A stretch of DNA of 64,000 nt from RGIG1995 sp045652425 (lineage in GTDB: Bacteria > Bacillota > Clostridia > Oscillospirales > CAG-272). The first letter of the stretch is position 1. Every line of letters begins with the position of its first letter. The position numbers and the translations under genes are program-made. This document shows positions 33,436 to 41,733 of this stretch, one piece after another. The stretch is taken from NCBI GenBank assembly GCA_045652425.1, contig JAZRUG010000026.1, forward strand, positions 62,001 through 126,000, written 5' to 3'. The notes under the pieces were generated by a model. That model saw only the letters and a list, made by a program, of their open reading frames with translations. It was not told where the DNA came from and made no database searches.

Positions 33436-34083
33436 TTAATATTTAAGTTCAAAATTAGTACCCGAGATACCCTTTTGTACTCCGCGTGCAATAAGCGCAC
33501 CGTTATCGTTGTGGGATACTATCCACTTATTCTTTCTGAAAAGAAAAGGAGTATTTACCGTCTTTTCCAAATTGGTATTCGTTTCTGTCGGCAAACCTAC
33601 GACACAGCCAAAGCCGTCCTTACTAACCTCGCAAGGACAGAAATGAAGAGAAGTTGCATACACTTCAATTACCGTACCTGCAGGTACTAAAAATGCTTTA
33701 AATGCAGAAGAATCAATCTTTCCGTCTTCCATTTCATAAGTATGCGCAAGAAACAAAACCAAATCGGTAATCGCAATATTTACTTCACTTGAAGTATGCC
33801 ATTCAGCCGCATTCAGAAAATTTGAATGTCCCCAGCAGTAACCAATCTGCGTAGGAAGAGTGCCGTAAAGTTTATCTTCAATCTCATGCTTTATTTCAAG
33901 CGCTTCAAATTTGGGTTCGCTCGCTACGTACATAGAACCCTCTGCAGGAAGTTCTATAGTCTTTGCAACCTTAATTATTTCGCCGGCATCTATATCTTTT
34001 ACAATTCTTCCGTAAGAAGTAAATTCTTTATCTGTTACAGAATAAATTTTATAGTCGTTTTTGTTATTTAAAATATTAAGCAT
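33436..34083 (-). CDS. DUF4867 family protein
   Basis: A cupin-like protein of the DUF4867 family, recognised from MYVASEPKFEALEI, GTLPTQIGYCWGHSN, SSEVNIAITDLVLFLAHTYE and HFCPCEV. Members occur in sugar catabolic operons of Firmicutes and their reaction is unknown; a mutarotase- or isomerase-like role is a guess. The start is set at 34083, seven bases after GAGG, because the ATG at 34089 is too close to it. A hairpin at 34111-34153 precedes the gene. Confidence 0.8.
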   Translation of the reverse strand: MLNILNNKNDYKIYSVTDKEFTSYGRIVKDIDAGEIIKVAKTIELPAEGSMYVASEPKFEALEIKHEIEDKLYGTLPTQIGYCWGHSNFLNAAEWHTSSEVNIAITDLVLFLAHTYEMEDGKIDSSAFKAFLVPAGTVIEVYATSLHFCPCEVSKDGFGCVVGLPTETNTNLEKTVNTPFLFRKNKWIVSHNDNGALIARGVQKGISGTNFELKY

Positions 34084-34110
34084 TTTCATACCTCTGATTT
34101 CTCAAAATAC

Positions 34111-34153
34111 AAAGACGGAGATATACGTAAAAAATACGCATATCTCTATCTTT
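34111..34153 (-). terminator. Internal hairpin between IolB-like and DUF4867 genes
   Basis: GAGATATACGT and ACGCATATCTC form a long stem with one mismatch, extended by AAAGA/TCTTT ends, in a 76-base gap. A T-rich stretch follows on the minus strand. It may be an attenuator or mRNA-processing site that lowers expression of the distal genes. Confidence 0.55.
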
Positions 34154-34159
34154 TAAAAA

Positions 34160-34954
34160 TTATCTGTTTGCAATCCAATCGTGTTCGGGATCGTTGCTTC
34201 TGTTGAAGCCCTGATAATCCCCTGCCATAAGCCAGAGGAAATATGTCTTATATCCGGGTGTCGAAACTGTCGAATGATAACCGTATGGGAATTCAACAAG
34301 TTCATCGTTCTTTACTCTGTAAGCCTCGTCTATACTGCCGTCTGAGGTGTAGAGACACTGAACACCAAATCCCTGCTTAGGCTCAAAGAGGAAGTAATAA
34401 ATTTCTTCAGCTATGCACTCTGTAGGCATATTGTCTTCGTCGTGCTTGTGAGGGGGGAAGCCTGCCCAGTTACCCTCGGTAGGATATGCTTCACCGATTG
34501 TAAGAATCTTCGCATTGGAATTTCCGTCAATAATAAAGCTGGTTTCTCTCTGGAAAGGAACATCGCCGAGAAGCTTCAATACAACGTGGTCTTCTCTAAG
34601 TACCTGAGGCTCTGTCTTTTCAGCAACAGGGGTAGCGCATACGGCAATCTTTATCTTGTCTATAGCTTCGATAACACATTCCTGTTCACGAGGCATATAG
34701 AAGCTTTCTGCCTTGCGGTTTTCAAAAACAGTCATTCTGTTTCCGATGTTTTCCCACTTTTCGCCGTTAACTTCAACGTTAACGTGTCCTTCCAACATAA
34801 TAAAAGCAGTTTCTTTATCTTCTGTATTATATGTAAGTCTTTCGCCTGCATCAAGCTCGATTATACCGAATTCAAGCTTCTTGAGTGAACATTCACCAAT
34901 CTTGCAAAGAGGGGTATATCCCTTTGCAGGTACGTATGTCTTCTTAAAGTTCAT
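34160..34954 (-). CDS. iolB: IolB-like 5-deoxy-glucuronate isomerase
   Basis: A bicupin of the KduI/IolB family, which converts 5-deoxy-D-glucuronate to 2-deoxy-5-keto-D-gluconate in inositol catabolism. The C-terminal cupin keeps the metal site in GFPPHKHDEDNMPTECIAEE and the later GYHSTVSTPGY; the tail GDYQGFNRSNDPEHDWI is family-typical. At 264 residues it has normal length. It overlaps the PfkB gene by 11 bases. Together with that kinase and the class II aldolase it reproduces the IolB-IolC-IolJ order of reactions, but upstream inositol genes (iolG, iolE, iolD) are not in the window. Confidence 0.88.
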   Translation of the reverse strand: MNFKKTYVPAKGYTPLCKIGECSLKKLEFGIIELDAGERLTYNTEDKETAFIMLEGHVNVEVNGEKWENIGNRMTVFENRKAESFYMPREQECVIEAIDKIKIAVCATPVAEKTEPQVLREDHVVLKLLGDVPFQRETSFIIDGNSNAKILTIGEAYPTEGNWAGFPPHKHDEDNMPTECIAEEIYYFLFEPKQGFGVQCLYTSDGSIDEAYRVKNDELVEFPYGYHSTVSTPGYKTYFLWLMAGDYQGFNRSNDPEHDWIANR

Positions 34955-35855
34955 AACCGTTCTCCTTTAAATATTTCTTTACAGTATCAAAATTAGGAAC
35001 GCTTTCTCTCGCACCTATTCCCGTACACTTAAGTCCGGATACTGCACTTGAAAAATGACAGCATTTTTCATAGTCGTAACCTTGTGTTACAGCAAATGCA
35101 AAAGCTCCGTGGAACACGTCGCCCGCACCGTTTGAGTCTACAACCTCTGCGGGATATATGGGATAAGAAATAATCTTTTCGCCGTCGTACATTACACCGC
35201 CGTCTTTACCGCAGGTAATAACAACGATTTCAGGATTATACTTTTCGTACAATACCTTTGCCGCTTCTTCAGCTGTTTCACAGCCCGTAGCACCCAAAGA
35301 ATATTCCTTTGAAGGTATAAGAATATCAACGTACGGTAAAAGTCTTTCGTATCCGGGATAAAGACCTCCCGCATCATAAAGCACCTTTACGCCGTTTTCA
35401 CGGGCAATTTTCGCGCCCTCAATAGCCGCTTCAAGCTCGTTTCCGTCTACCATAAGAAGCTTTGCATTCTTTATAGCTTCCTTTTGTTTGTCGTTAAGTT
35501 TCAAAGCGGGAAGGTTTCCTCTGTCAAAAACACAGGTACGGCTTGTTGTTTCTGCGCTAAGCCATATTACCGAAGTAAATGAACGGTAACCGCTTTCGGT
35601 AGTTACAAGCTCGTTTGTCATACCATATTTCTCAAAGTCGCCTTTCAAGAACGCACCGCCGTTATCATCGGATAAAACGCCGATATATCCGCATTTCTGT
35701 CCAAGCTTCGATGCCGCTACAAGTCCTGTCGCAACGGGACCGCCGCCTGCAAGTCTTGTGCCGTCAGCTTTAAGTTTCGTATCTTCTACGGGGTAGCGGG
35801 GGACACTCACAAGAGTGTCCATTACACATGCCCCGATACCTACTATATTAATCAT
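34944..35855 (-). CDS. PfkB-family sugar kinase, IolC-like role
   Basis: A ribokinase-fold kinase. The N-terminal block GACVMDTLVSVPRYPVEDTK and GGGPVATGLVAASKLG bind sugar. The C-terminal signature VVDSNGAGDVFHGAFAFAV contains the anion hole and catalytic Asp. At 303 residues it is normal. Family members phosphorylate ribose, fructose, 2-keto-3-deoxygluconate or 5-keto-2-deoxygluconate. Placement between an IolB-like isomerase and a class II aldolase makes the last the likeliest, but this is inferred. It overlaps iolB by 11 bases. Confidence 0.9.
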   Translation of the reverse strand: MINIVGIGACVMDTLVSVPRYPVEDTKLKADGTRLAGGGPVATGLVAASKLGQKCGYIGVLSDDNGGAFLKGDFEKYGMTNELVTTESGYRSFTSVIWLSAETTSRTCVFDRGNLPALKLNDKQKEAIKNAKLLMVDGNELEAAIEGAKIARENGVKVLYDAGGLYPGYERLLPYVDILIPSKEYSLGATGCETAEEAAKVLYEKYNPEIVVITCGKDGGVMYDGEKIISYPIYPAEVVDSNGAGDVFHGAFAFAVTQGYDYEKCCHFSSAVSGLKCTGIGARESVPNFDTVKKYLKENGYEL

Positions 35856-35858
35856 ATC

Positions 35859-36701
35859 TTATTCAGCCTTTCCGTCTGCGCCGCAAAGCTCAATCTTTTC
35901 AAGCGCGAGCTTCTTTACGCTTTCTATAGGCTTCTTCATAAAAATGTCAATCGCAAGACTTCTTTCGGGATCTGCAAGAGTTTCATGCAAACCGTCTGCA
36001 AATGCGCAGCATACGTCAGTACCTATGTTCATCTTACGAACACCTGCCGCAATTGCCGCCTTAACCTGATCTGCAGGAATACCCGAACCGCCGTGAAGAA
36101 CAAGGGGAATACCGCCTGTAGCTTCTCTTATAGCCTTAACTCTCTCAATATCGAGCTTGGGAGGCTTCTTGTAGTGGCCGTGTGCGTTTCCTATAAGAAC
36201 TGCAAGACAGCATACGCCGGTCTGCTTAACAAATTCAGCAGCTTCTTCGGGAGAGGTAAATTCGTCCATAACATCGTCTTTCGCAAAGCCTACGTGACCG
36301 ATTTCACCCTCAACGCCTACGTCAATGGTAGCGCACATATCAACGATATGCTTTGTAACCTTTACGTTTTCCTCAAAAGGAAGAACGGAAGCATCTATCA
36401 TAATACCCGTTGCACCCCAACGGAGAGCTTTTTGAACCTCAACCTCGGAAGGGCTGTGGTCGAGGTGGATACATACGGGAACTGTAGCCTTTCTTGCAAC
36501 CGCTACCATAGAGGGAAGAAGGGGATAACCAACCTGCTCGTTGATAAGACGGGGGTATATCTGAATAATAACGGGAGCCTTTGCTTCTTCTGCAGCGTTT
36601 ATAACACCTAAAATAGACTCTACGTTATATACGTTAAATGCAGGAACACAGAAATTTCCCTTTTCTGCCATTGCAATTATTTCTTTAAGATTAACTAACA
36701 T
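35859..36701 (-). CDS. Class II fructose-bisphosphate aldolase family
   Basis: Zinc-dependent ketose-bisphosphate aldolase. Metal and catalytic motifs are CIHLDHSPSEVEVQKAL (zinc His, catalytic Asp), VEGEIGHVG (Glu), AVLIGNAHGHYK (His) and LVLHGGSGIP (His, phosphate loop), with NIGTDVCCAF closing the site. At 280 residues it resembles the FbaA, GatY, KbaY and IolJ subgroups. Probably cleaves the product of the adjacent PfkB kinase to dihydroxyacetone phosphate plus an aldehyde, malonate semialdehyde if the IolJ analogy holds. Confidence 0.93.
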   Translation of the reverse strand: MLVNLKEIIAMAEKGNFCVPAFNVYNVESILGVINAAEEAKAPVIIQIYPRLINEQVGYPLLPSMVAVARKATVPVCIHLDHSPSEVEVQKALRWGATGIMIDASVLPFEENVKVTKHIVDMCATIDVGVEGEIGHVGFAKDDVMDEFTSPEEAAEFVKQTGVCCLAVLIGNAHGHYKKPPKLDIERVKAIREATGGIPLVLHGGSGIPADQVKAAIAAGVRKMNIGTDVCCAFADGLHETLADPERSLAIDIFMKKPIESVKKLALEKIELCGADGKAE

Positions 36702-36719
36702 TGTTAAGTCCTCTCTTTC

Positions 36720-37805
36720 TTATGCAAGTATAAGGTCTTCAATCGAAAGAATTTCAACTTCGTTCTGCTCTACGTTCTTGAGTGAAACATATTCGGAAAC
36801 ACATGCTGTAACGATAGTATTCTGACCGATAGACGTTACGTTGTAAAGACGGCGTTCAGCAACCTTCTTCATAACATCAGGGATATACTGTCCCATAAGA
36901 ATGTTACCTGCCCATACGGTTTCGCCACGGTTAAGGAGCATTTCCGTAAGGTCTGCATAAGACATAATAACTCTTCTTGCTTCTTCTGTTTCTTCAAGGT
37001 CACGTGACAACTGGAAGGGATCCTGGAATACAACAGTCTTGCCCTTGTTTTCAGCTGTAAGCTTACCTGCAGTAAGAAGTGCATCAAGATATGCTGTATA
37101 TGTAGAAACCTTTGCAGTAACTTCAACACCGTTTTCATTATAAATACGCTTAATAACTACTGCATCTGCGGGATCATATACAACAACTGTTTCATATTCG
37201 TTGTATACCTTTGCAGCTTCTGCCATCTGAACTTTTGCTTCATTTGCAGCGCCGATAAGGAAGTCGAGCTGTGCGCCGGTTGCCTTTTCGTCGAGTGCAA
37301 CTGTAAATTCAACGTTAGCCTTTTCAAGAACCTTGATAGCCTTTACTGCCTGGCAAGGAGCAATATATCTTGCATCTGCGCCGAGAACGAGAAGTGTGTT
37401 TGTCTTTGCAGAATGTTCTTTTATCTTTGCCGTAAGCTCTTCGCTTATTTCTGTCTTGCCGTATGCGTTACCTGTTTCGAGGCAATTCATAACGAGCTTC
37501 TGGATATATTCGGGAAGTTCGCCCTCAAGAGCAGCCTGAAGTCTTACTTCCTTTGTGAACATAACGGGGTCCCAACCTGTTGTACAGTCATGATGACAAG
37601 CACCGCATGTAGCACATTCATAAACGTTATCAATACATTCAGAAAGTTTAATAGCTTCTCTGTTAACAAGAGAAAGACCGAGAGCTCTTGCTCTTGCAGT
37701 ATTTCTTTCAAGACCTGTAGCATTGCCGATAGGGCAGATGTGATGGCACATCCAGCAGAAACGGCAAGAATCTATATGCTGTTTACTTTTTTCAGATAAA
37801 ATCAT
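36720..37805 (-). CDS. Two-cluster Fe-S protein, GlcF/HdrD-like with degenerate CCG
   Basis: Two ferredoxin-type motifs are complete: Cys14, 17, 20, 24 (CRFCWMCHHICP) and Cys64, 67, 70, 74 (CATCGACHHDC), enough for two [4Fe-4S] clusters. The C-terminal half keeps the GlcF/HdrD fold, but the CCG-motif cysteines are missing: the usual DPCHL is here QDPFQLSRDL. Such proteins pass electrons between a GlcD-type flavoenzyme and another carrier. It follows the FAD-linked oxidase by 31 bases, so the two probably form one complex that delivers electrons to the fused ETF. Confidence 0.88.
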   Translation of the reverse strand: MILSEKSKQHIDSCRFCWMCHHICPIGNATGLERNTARARALGLSLVNREAIKLSECIDNVYECATCGACHHDCTTGWDPVMFTKEVRLQAALEGELPEYIQKLVMNCLETGNAYGKTEISEELTAKIKEHSAKTNTLLVLGADARYIAPCQAVKAIKVLEKANVEFTVALDEKATGAQLDFLIGAANEAKVQMAEAAKVYNEYETVVVYDPADAVVIKRIYNENGVEVTAKVSTYTAYLDALLTAGKLTAENKGKTVVFQDPFQLSRDLEETEEARRVIMSYADLTEMLLNRGETVWAGNILMGQYIPDVMKKVAERRLYNVTSIGQNTIVTACVSEYVSLKNVEQNEVEILSIEDLILA

Positions 37806-37836
37806 TATTATTTCCTCCTATTCAATCACCGACAAA

Positions 37837-39267
37837 TTAGAGACCTAACTTGAAGGGGTTCATAATACCGTTGGGGTCAAGGCTCTTCTTCAAACCTTCG
37901 AATACCTGCATAGCAGGTCCGTACTGTTCTTTCATAAGTCTGCCGAGCTTGATACCTACGCCGTGGTGGTCATTTACAACACCGCCGTGTGCAAGTGCAG
38001 TTCTTACACCGCAAGTCCAGATAGCCTGGTGAAGTCTGAGTGCTTCAACGGGATCCTTCGGAACGTCTTTGCCGTCTACGATAAATCTGTCGTAAATCAT
38101 TGAGCCCCATTCGTACCAGTGAGAGAAGTGAGCGATAAACTTCGCCTGAGGGAAGTTAGTTTCAATAGCTTCTTTCATTGCCCAGTAGATTTCTTCAATC
38201 TTGCCGTAAGGAGCAATAGTATCCATTGTACCGAACATCTGAGGAATATCCATCATGTGACCGGGATAGAAGAAAGTAATCTTTTCCTTCCACCATTTTT
38301 CACCGTATTCGGAACCAAGGTCTTCAGCGCCATATTTTGCAAATGTTTCAAGAAGAATCTTTTCTTCAACTTCAACCATTTCCTTAACGCCTTCGTAAGC
38401 GATGTTCATAAATGCGCCTTTTCTTTCAACGCCGACGATCTTCTTAATGAGAGAAGCAGTTTCAGCTTCATCATAAAGACGCATAACGGAAGGCTTAAAC
38501 TTCTGGAGAAGTTCCTTGGAAGCCTGGAAAGCACCGTGCATATCCTGGAACAAGAAGCCACGGAAACGTCTTTCTTCGGGCTGATCGTAAATACGGATCT
38601 GAGCCTTTGTGATAATACCGAGTGTACCTTCGGAACCGATGAATATCTGGTTAAGGTCAGGACCTGCAGCATGCTTGGGAGCGCTTGAGGTATTGATAAT
38701 ATCACCGTTGGGAAGTACAACTTCCATCTGAAGTACCATATCGTCTATCTTACCATACTTGGTAGAGCATACACCGATACCTCTGTGAGCAAGGAAGCCG
38801 CCTACTGTAGAGCAAGTAAGTGATGAAGGATAGTGCATTGTAGCCTTTCCAACTTCGTTTGCAGCCCATTCAATATGCTTATAAATAGCACCAGTACCAC
38901 ATTCTATGTACATAGCTTCTGTGTTAACTTCATAAATCTTGTTCATTCTCTTTGTATCAAGCAAAATACCGCCGCATACGGGAATAGCACCGCCCTGCGT
39001 ACCGCCGCCGGCACCCCAAGGTGTAACGGGAAGCTTGTAGTAGTTTGCAATCTTCATAACCTTAGATGTTTCTTCTGCATCTTTAGGTGCTACGATAAAG
39101 TCTGCCTCGGGCATTCTTTCGCCTCTGTCTGCCCACATTCTGGACAACCAGTAATAGTCAACGCTGTGTGTAAGTTTGTCAATTTCTCTGATAGAGCAAT
39201 TATCGCGTCCTACCGCATCTTCAAGCTCGGTGAGGATCATTGCATCCAAAAACTTGTTTCTCTGCAT
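37837..39267 (-). CDS. FAD-linked oxidase, GlcD-like
   Basis: A PCMH-type FAD domain (residues ~50-225: LPVTPWGAGGGTQGGAIPVC, HYPSSLTCSTVGGFLAHRGI, IFIGSEGTLGIITKAQIRIY) is followed by an FAD-oxidase C-terminal domain with HGGVVNDHHGVGIKLGRLMK. That region carries the conserved His residues of lactate/glycolate and alkyl-DHAP-synthase-like enzymes. Length 476 is normal. It probably oxidises a 2-hydroxy acid or sugar-derived alcohol to a keto compound. Second gene of the operon, between the isomerase and the Fe-S protein; substrate unknown. Confidence 0.9.
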   Translation of the reverse strand: MQRNKFLDAMILTELEDAVGRDNCSIREIDKLTHSVDYYWLSRMWADRGERMPEADFIVAPKDAEETSKVMKIANYYKLPVTPWGAGGGTQGGAIPVCGGILLDTKRMNKIYEVNTEAMYIECGTGAIYKHIEWAANEVGKATMHYPSSLTCSTVGGFLAHRGIGVCSTKYGKIDDMVLQMEVVLPNGDIINTSSAPKHAAGPDLNQIFIGSEGTLGIITKAQIRIYDQPEERRFRGFLFQDMHGAFQASKELLQKFKPSVMRLYDEAETASLIKKIVGVERKGAFMNIAYEGVKEMVEVEEKILLETFAKYGAEDLGSEYGEKWWKEKITFFYPGHMMDIPQMFGTMDTIAPYGKIEEIYWAMKEAIETNFPQAKFIAHFSHWYEWGSMIYDRFIVDGKDVPKDPVEALRLHQAIWTCGVRTALAHGGVVNDHHGVGIKLGRLMKEQYGPAMQVFEGLKKSLDPNGIMNPFKLGL

Positions 39268-39294
39268 AATTCTTTTCTCCTATTTTATATGTAA

Positions 39295-40704
39295 TTATTT
39301 ATTTTTTATCGTTTTATCAACAACAAGGTTGGGAACAAATTTACAGAAGGTTTCAATTTCCTTTGTATAATCTCCTTCCATTTCAGCAAAGTGGTGAATA
39401 TAAGGTCCTTCAAGGAGTCTGTCTTCCCAAGCCTGAAGGTCGTCAAATTCGCCCCAAATATAAGTACCGTGAGTTTCGGGACCTTCCGTAGTATTGATAA
39501 CACCCGAAAGAATCATATAGTTACCTTCATCCTGGTCAAGTCTTGCAAGTGTGTACTGTCCGTCCTTTGCTCTGAACCATTCTCTCTGGTTTACGAGACG
39601 GGCTGTGCTGTCGGGAGCTTTAACAGAAAGCGGGAACGGACCGCAGTGCCAGAGGAGCTCTGCGTTCTTGTTTTCGGGGTGACGTACGGTAAATTCACCG
39701 AGGAAGGGTTTTGCCTCTCCGAGAGAAGCTGCTCTTAACATAACCATCGTCATTGCAATGTGAACGTCGCTTTCGCAGCTTATTGTATATCCGAGGTCAT
39801 TGAGTACACCGTATACAGCACAAGGTGCAAGACCGTCAAACATCTGAGGTGTTGCTGTCCAGCACTCGGCAGAAATAACGTCGAGCTTGAATTCCTCGAA
39901 TATTCCTATATAAGTAACTACGAGACAAGCCATTCTCTCAAGATATGCGGGAGTAAGGTCGTCCATTTGGTAGTTATCTTTAAAGTACTGAATATACTTT
40001 GCAATTTCTTCTTTCTTATTCTCCATAGCTTCATAAAAACGGTTCTGGAGTATAGCAAGGTTTACGGGGATAATGCGAAGTCCGAACTTCGACATAAGCT
40101 CACCCTCGTTCCAAATAACCGAATAGAAAGGAGCGGGACGGATACCAACCTGACCGATACGGAGTCCGTTGAAGTTTTTGAGCATACAAGCAACTCTAAC
40201 AAGTCTTGTAAAGTTTTCAGCAAATATATCCTCTTCAACTCTGCAAGTGGGAATGTGAGCGAAGGGAATATGAAATCTCTGAAGCTGACGTGAAAGACCG
40301 AACAAACCGCACTGTGAGTCGGTAGGTCTCATGCCGTCTACGTAATATTCATCATCGAGGGGAGCCCAGATAAAAATCGGTTTTCCAACCTTTCTTGCAA
40401 GGTCAGCTGCAGCTTCTTCGTTACCGAAGTTTGCGTTTATTATCAAAACAGCGTCAACGCCCTCTTCAACAAAACGCTTTGCAGCAGCATCTACAGAATC
40501 ATCATCAAAAATAAGATCATTGCAACCGAGTCCCTTTGTGTCAACAAAAGAAAGTTTGTCACTCGCAAAGTTCTTTTCGATGTATTCAACGTTTTTCTTT
40601 CCTCTTTCCTCAGCAGAAACCCATGTCAAAAAGGTTTTTGCAGGACGGTTAGTGGTGTTTCTCCTCATAGGACAAAGTCCAAGTTTTACAGTGTAATTCA
40701 GCAT
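39295..40704 (-). CDS. L-fucose/L-arabinose isomerase family protein
   Basis: A 469-residue member of the FucI/AraA fold. The N-terminal Rossmann-like domains include VDAVLIINANFGNEEAAADL and IFIWAPLDDEYY. The catalytic half has LDVISAECWTATPQMFDGLA and ISCESDVHIAMTMVML, which provide the Glu and Asp metal ligands, and a late HHFAEMEGDY with a candidate His. FucI itself is longer (~590), so the substrate may not be fucose. GGAGG precedes the start. First gene of the operon, downstream of a TTGACA/TAAAAT promoter and divergent from an RpiR regulator. Confidence 0.88.
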   Translation of the reverse strand: MLNYTVKLGLCPMRRNTTNRPAKTFLTWVSAEERGKKNVEYIEKNFASDKLSFVDTKGLGCNDLIFDDDSVDAAAKRFVEEGVDAVLIINANFGNEEAAADLARKVGKPIFIWAPLDDEYYVDGMRPTDSQCGLFGLSRQLQRFHIPFAHIPTCRVEEDIFAENFTRLVRVACMLKNFNGLRIGQVGIRPAPFYSVIWNEGELMSKFGLRIIPVNLAILQNRFYEAMENKKEEIAKYIQYFKDNYQMDDLTPAYLERMACLVVTYIGIFEEFKLDVISAECWTATPQMFDGLAPCAVYGVLNDLGYTISCESDVHIAMTMVMLRAASLGEAKPFLGEFTVRHPENKNAELLWHCGPFPLSVKAPDSTARLVNQREWFRAKDGQYTLARLDQDEGNYMILSGVINTTEGPETHGTYIWGEFDDLQAWEDRLLEGPYIHHFAEMEGDYTKEIETFCKFVPNLVVDKTIKNK

Positions 40705-40735
40705 AATATTCCTCCAAAAATAAAATACATTTCCA

Positions 40736-40750
40736 ATGTATATTTTACAT
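40736..40750. promoter_or_regulatory. Palindrome over the cluster promoter -10
   Basis: ATGTA-TATTT-TACAT is a perfect 5-base-arm inverted repeat covering the minus-strand -10 (40742-40747). It is a candidate operator for the divergent RpiR protein; arms are short, so chance is possible. Confidence 0.35.
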
Positions 40751-40771
40751 CTCTTTTTGCATCTATGTCAA
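40742..40771 (-). promoter_or_regulatory. Promoter of the sugar/ETF operon
   Basis: Minus-strand TTGACA (40766-40771), 18 bases, TAAAAT (40742-40747), 38 bases from the isomerase ATG. Confidence 0.65.
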
Positions 40772-40799
40772 TAAGTTTTCGGATTTTTTTTTCATTTTC

Positions 40800-40828
40800 T
40801 TGACTTTTTTCTCTGTTTTTGATACAAT
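40800..40828 (+). promoter_or_regulatory. Promoter of rpiR-type regulator
   Basis: TTGACT (40800-40805), 17 bases, TACAAT (40823-40828), back-to-back with the operon promoter. Confidence 0.7.
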
Positions 40829-40859
40829 AATGAAAATTTTTTTCACACAGAGGCGTAAA

Positions 40860-41699
40860 ATGGAATCAATATTACATAAAATAAGAAGCAATTACAACGA
40901 TATGGGCAGAAGCGAAAAAAGAATAGCCGATTACATATTAAAAAATCCGCCAAAAATAATCAGCCTCTCTATAAGTGAACTTGCCCAAAACTGCGGAAGC
41001 GGCGATGCTACCGTAGTACGTTTTTCCCGCCGTCTCGGCTTTTCGGGGTATCAGGATTTCAAGCTTCATTTCGCCTCGGAAGTCAATTCCAGCTCGGCTG
41101 TAGACAACACTATAGAAAAGACGGACAGCTGTTACGATATTTTCAGAAAAAGAATAAACGATATTTCGGTATCTCTAAAAAACACCGAATCGGTTATTGA
41201 CACCGAGCAGCTTGATAAAGCCGCGAAATTTATAATGAACGCTAAACGCATAATTATTTTCGGTCTTGGAAATTCCGCCGCTATAGCAATGGATGCATCT
41301 CACAAATTTTTAAGACTCGGACTTGACGCTCAAGCAGTATGCGATAATCACCTGCAAGCAATCGTCGCCTCTCACCTTGATGAAGACACCGTTGCAATAG
41401 GCATATCGCACTCGGGCAGCTCAAAGGATATAGTTGAAGCCTTACAACTTGCAAAAAACAAAAATGCAACAACGATATGTATTACAAACTACGGAAACTC
41501 ACCTATTCTTTCGGTATCGGACATAAGACTTTTTACTCAATCTGAAGAAACAAAAAGGTCTATCCTCGCTATGAGTTCGAGAATAGCCCAGCTTACCATT
41601 TTTGACGCCATATATACCTATATTGTTATAAACCAAGACAAACAATCCCTCGGAGCTATCTACAACACCGAATCGGCACTGCAAGGGAAAAAGTATTAA
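40860..41699 (+). CDS. RpiR-family transcriptional regulator
   Basis: An N-terminal helix-turn-helix (residues ~1-75: NDMGRSEKRIADYILKNP, ISELAQNCGSGDATVVRFSR) and a SIS sugar-phosphate-binding domain (~110-240: IIFGLGNSAAIAMDASHKFL, AIGISHSGSSKDIVEALQ). The start at 40860 follows GAGG and lies downstream of the promoter; the upstream in-frame ATG at 40800 overlaps the -35 and is rejected. Length 279 is typical. RpiR proteins sense phosphosugars, so this one probably controls the divergent catabolic operon in response to a pathway intermediate. Confidence 0.93.
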   Translation: MESILHKIRSNYNDMGRSEKRIADYILKNPPKIISLSISELAQNCGSGDATVVRFSRRLGFSGYQDFKLHFASEVNSSSAVDNTIEKTDSCYDIFRKRINDISVSLKNTESVIDTEQLDKAAKFIMNAKRIIIFGLGNSAAIAMDASHKFLRLGLDAQAVCDNHLQAIVASHLDEDTVAIGISHSGSSKDIVEALQLAKNKNATTICITNYGNSPILSVSDIRLFTQSEETKRSILAMSSRIAQLTIFDAIYTYIVINQDKQSLGAIYNTESALQGKKY

Positions 41700-41730
41700 A
41701 AAACACACGGATAAATTCCGTGTGTTTTTT
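41699..41730. terminator. Bidirectional terminator after RpiR gene
   Basis: AAACACACGGA (41701-41711) pairs with TCCGTGTGTTT (41717-41727), with A and T runs on the two sides, between convergent stops. Confidence 0.9.
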
Positions 41731-41733
41731 GGT

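Noticed and set aside
39760..40293. 177-codon frame antisense to the FucI-like isomerase gene
   Set aside because: It has no ribosome site or recognisable domain and overlaps a well-supported gene.
40800..40859. Upstream ATG for the RpiR regulator
   Set aside because: The codons overlap the -35 and -10 elements, and the ATG at 40860 follows a GAGG site.
28139..41699. Reading the cluster as the standard myo-inositol operon
   Set aside because: IolG, IolE, IolD and IolA are not in the run, while a FucI-like isomerase, FGGY kinase, GlcD/GlcF-like proteins, fused ETF and GH2 are; only the lower iol-like module is shared.
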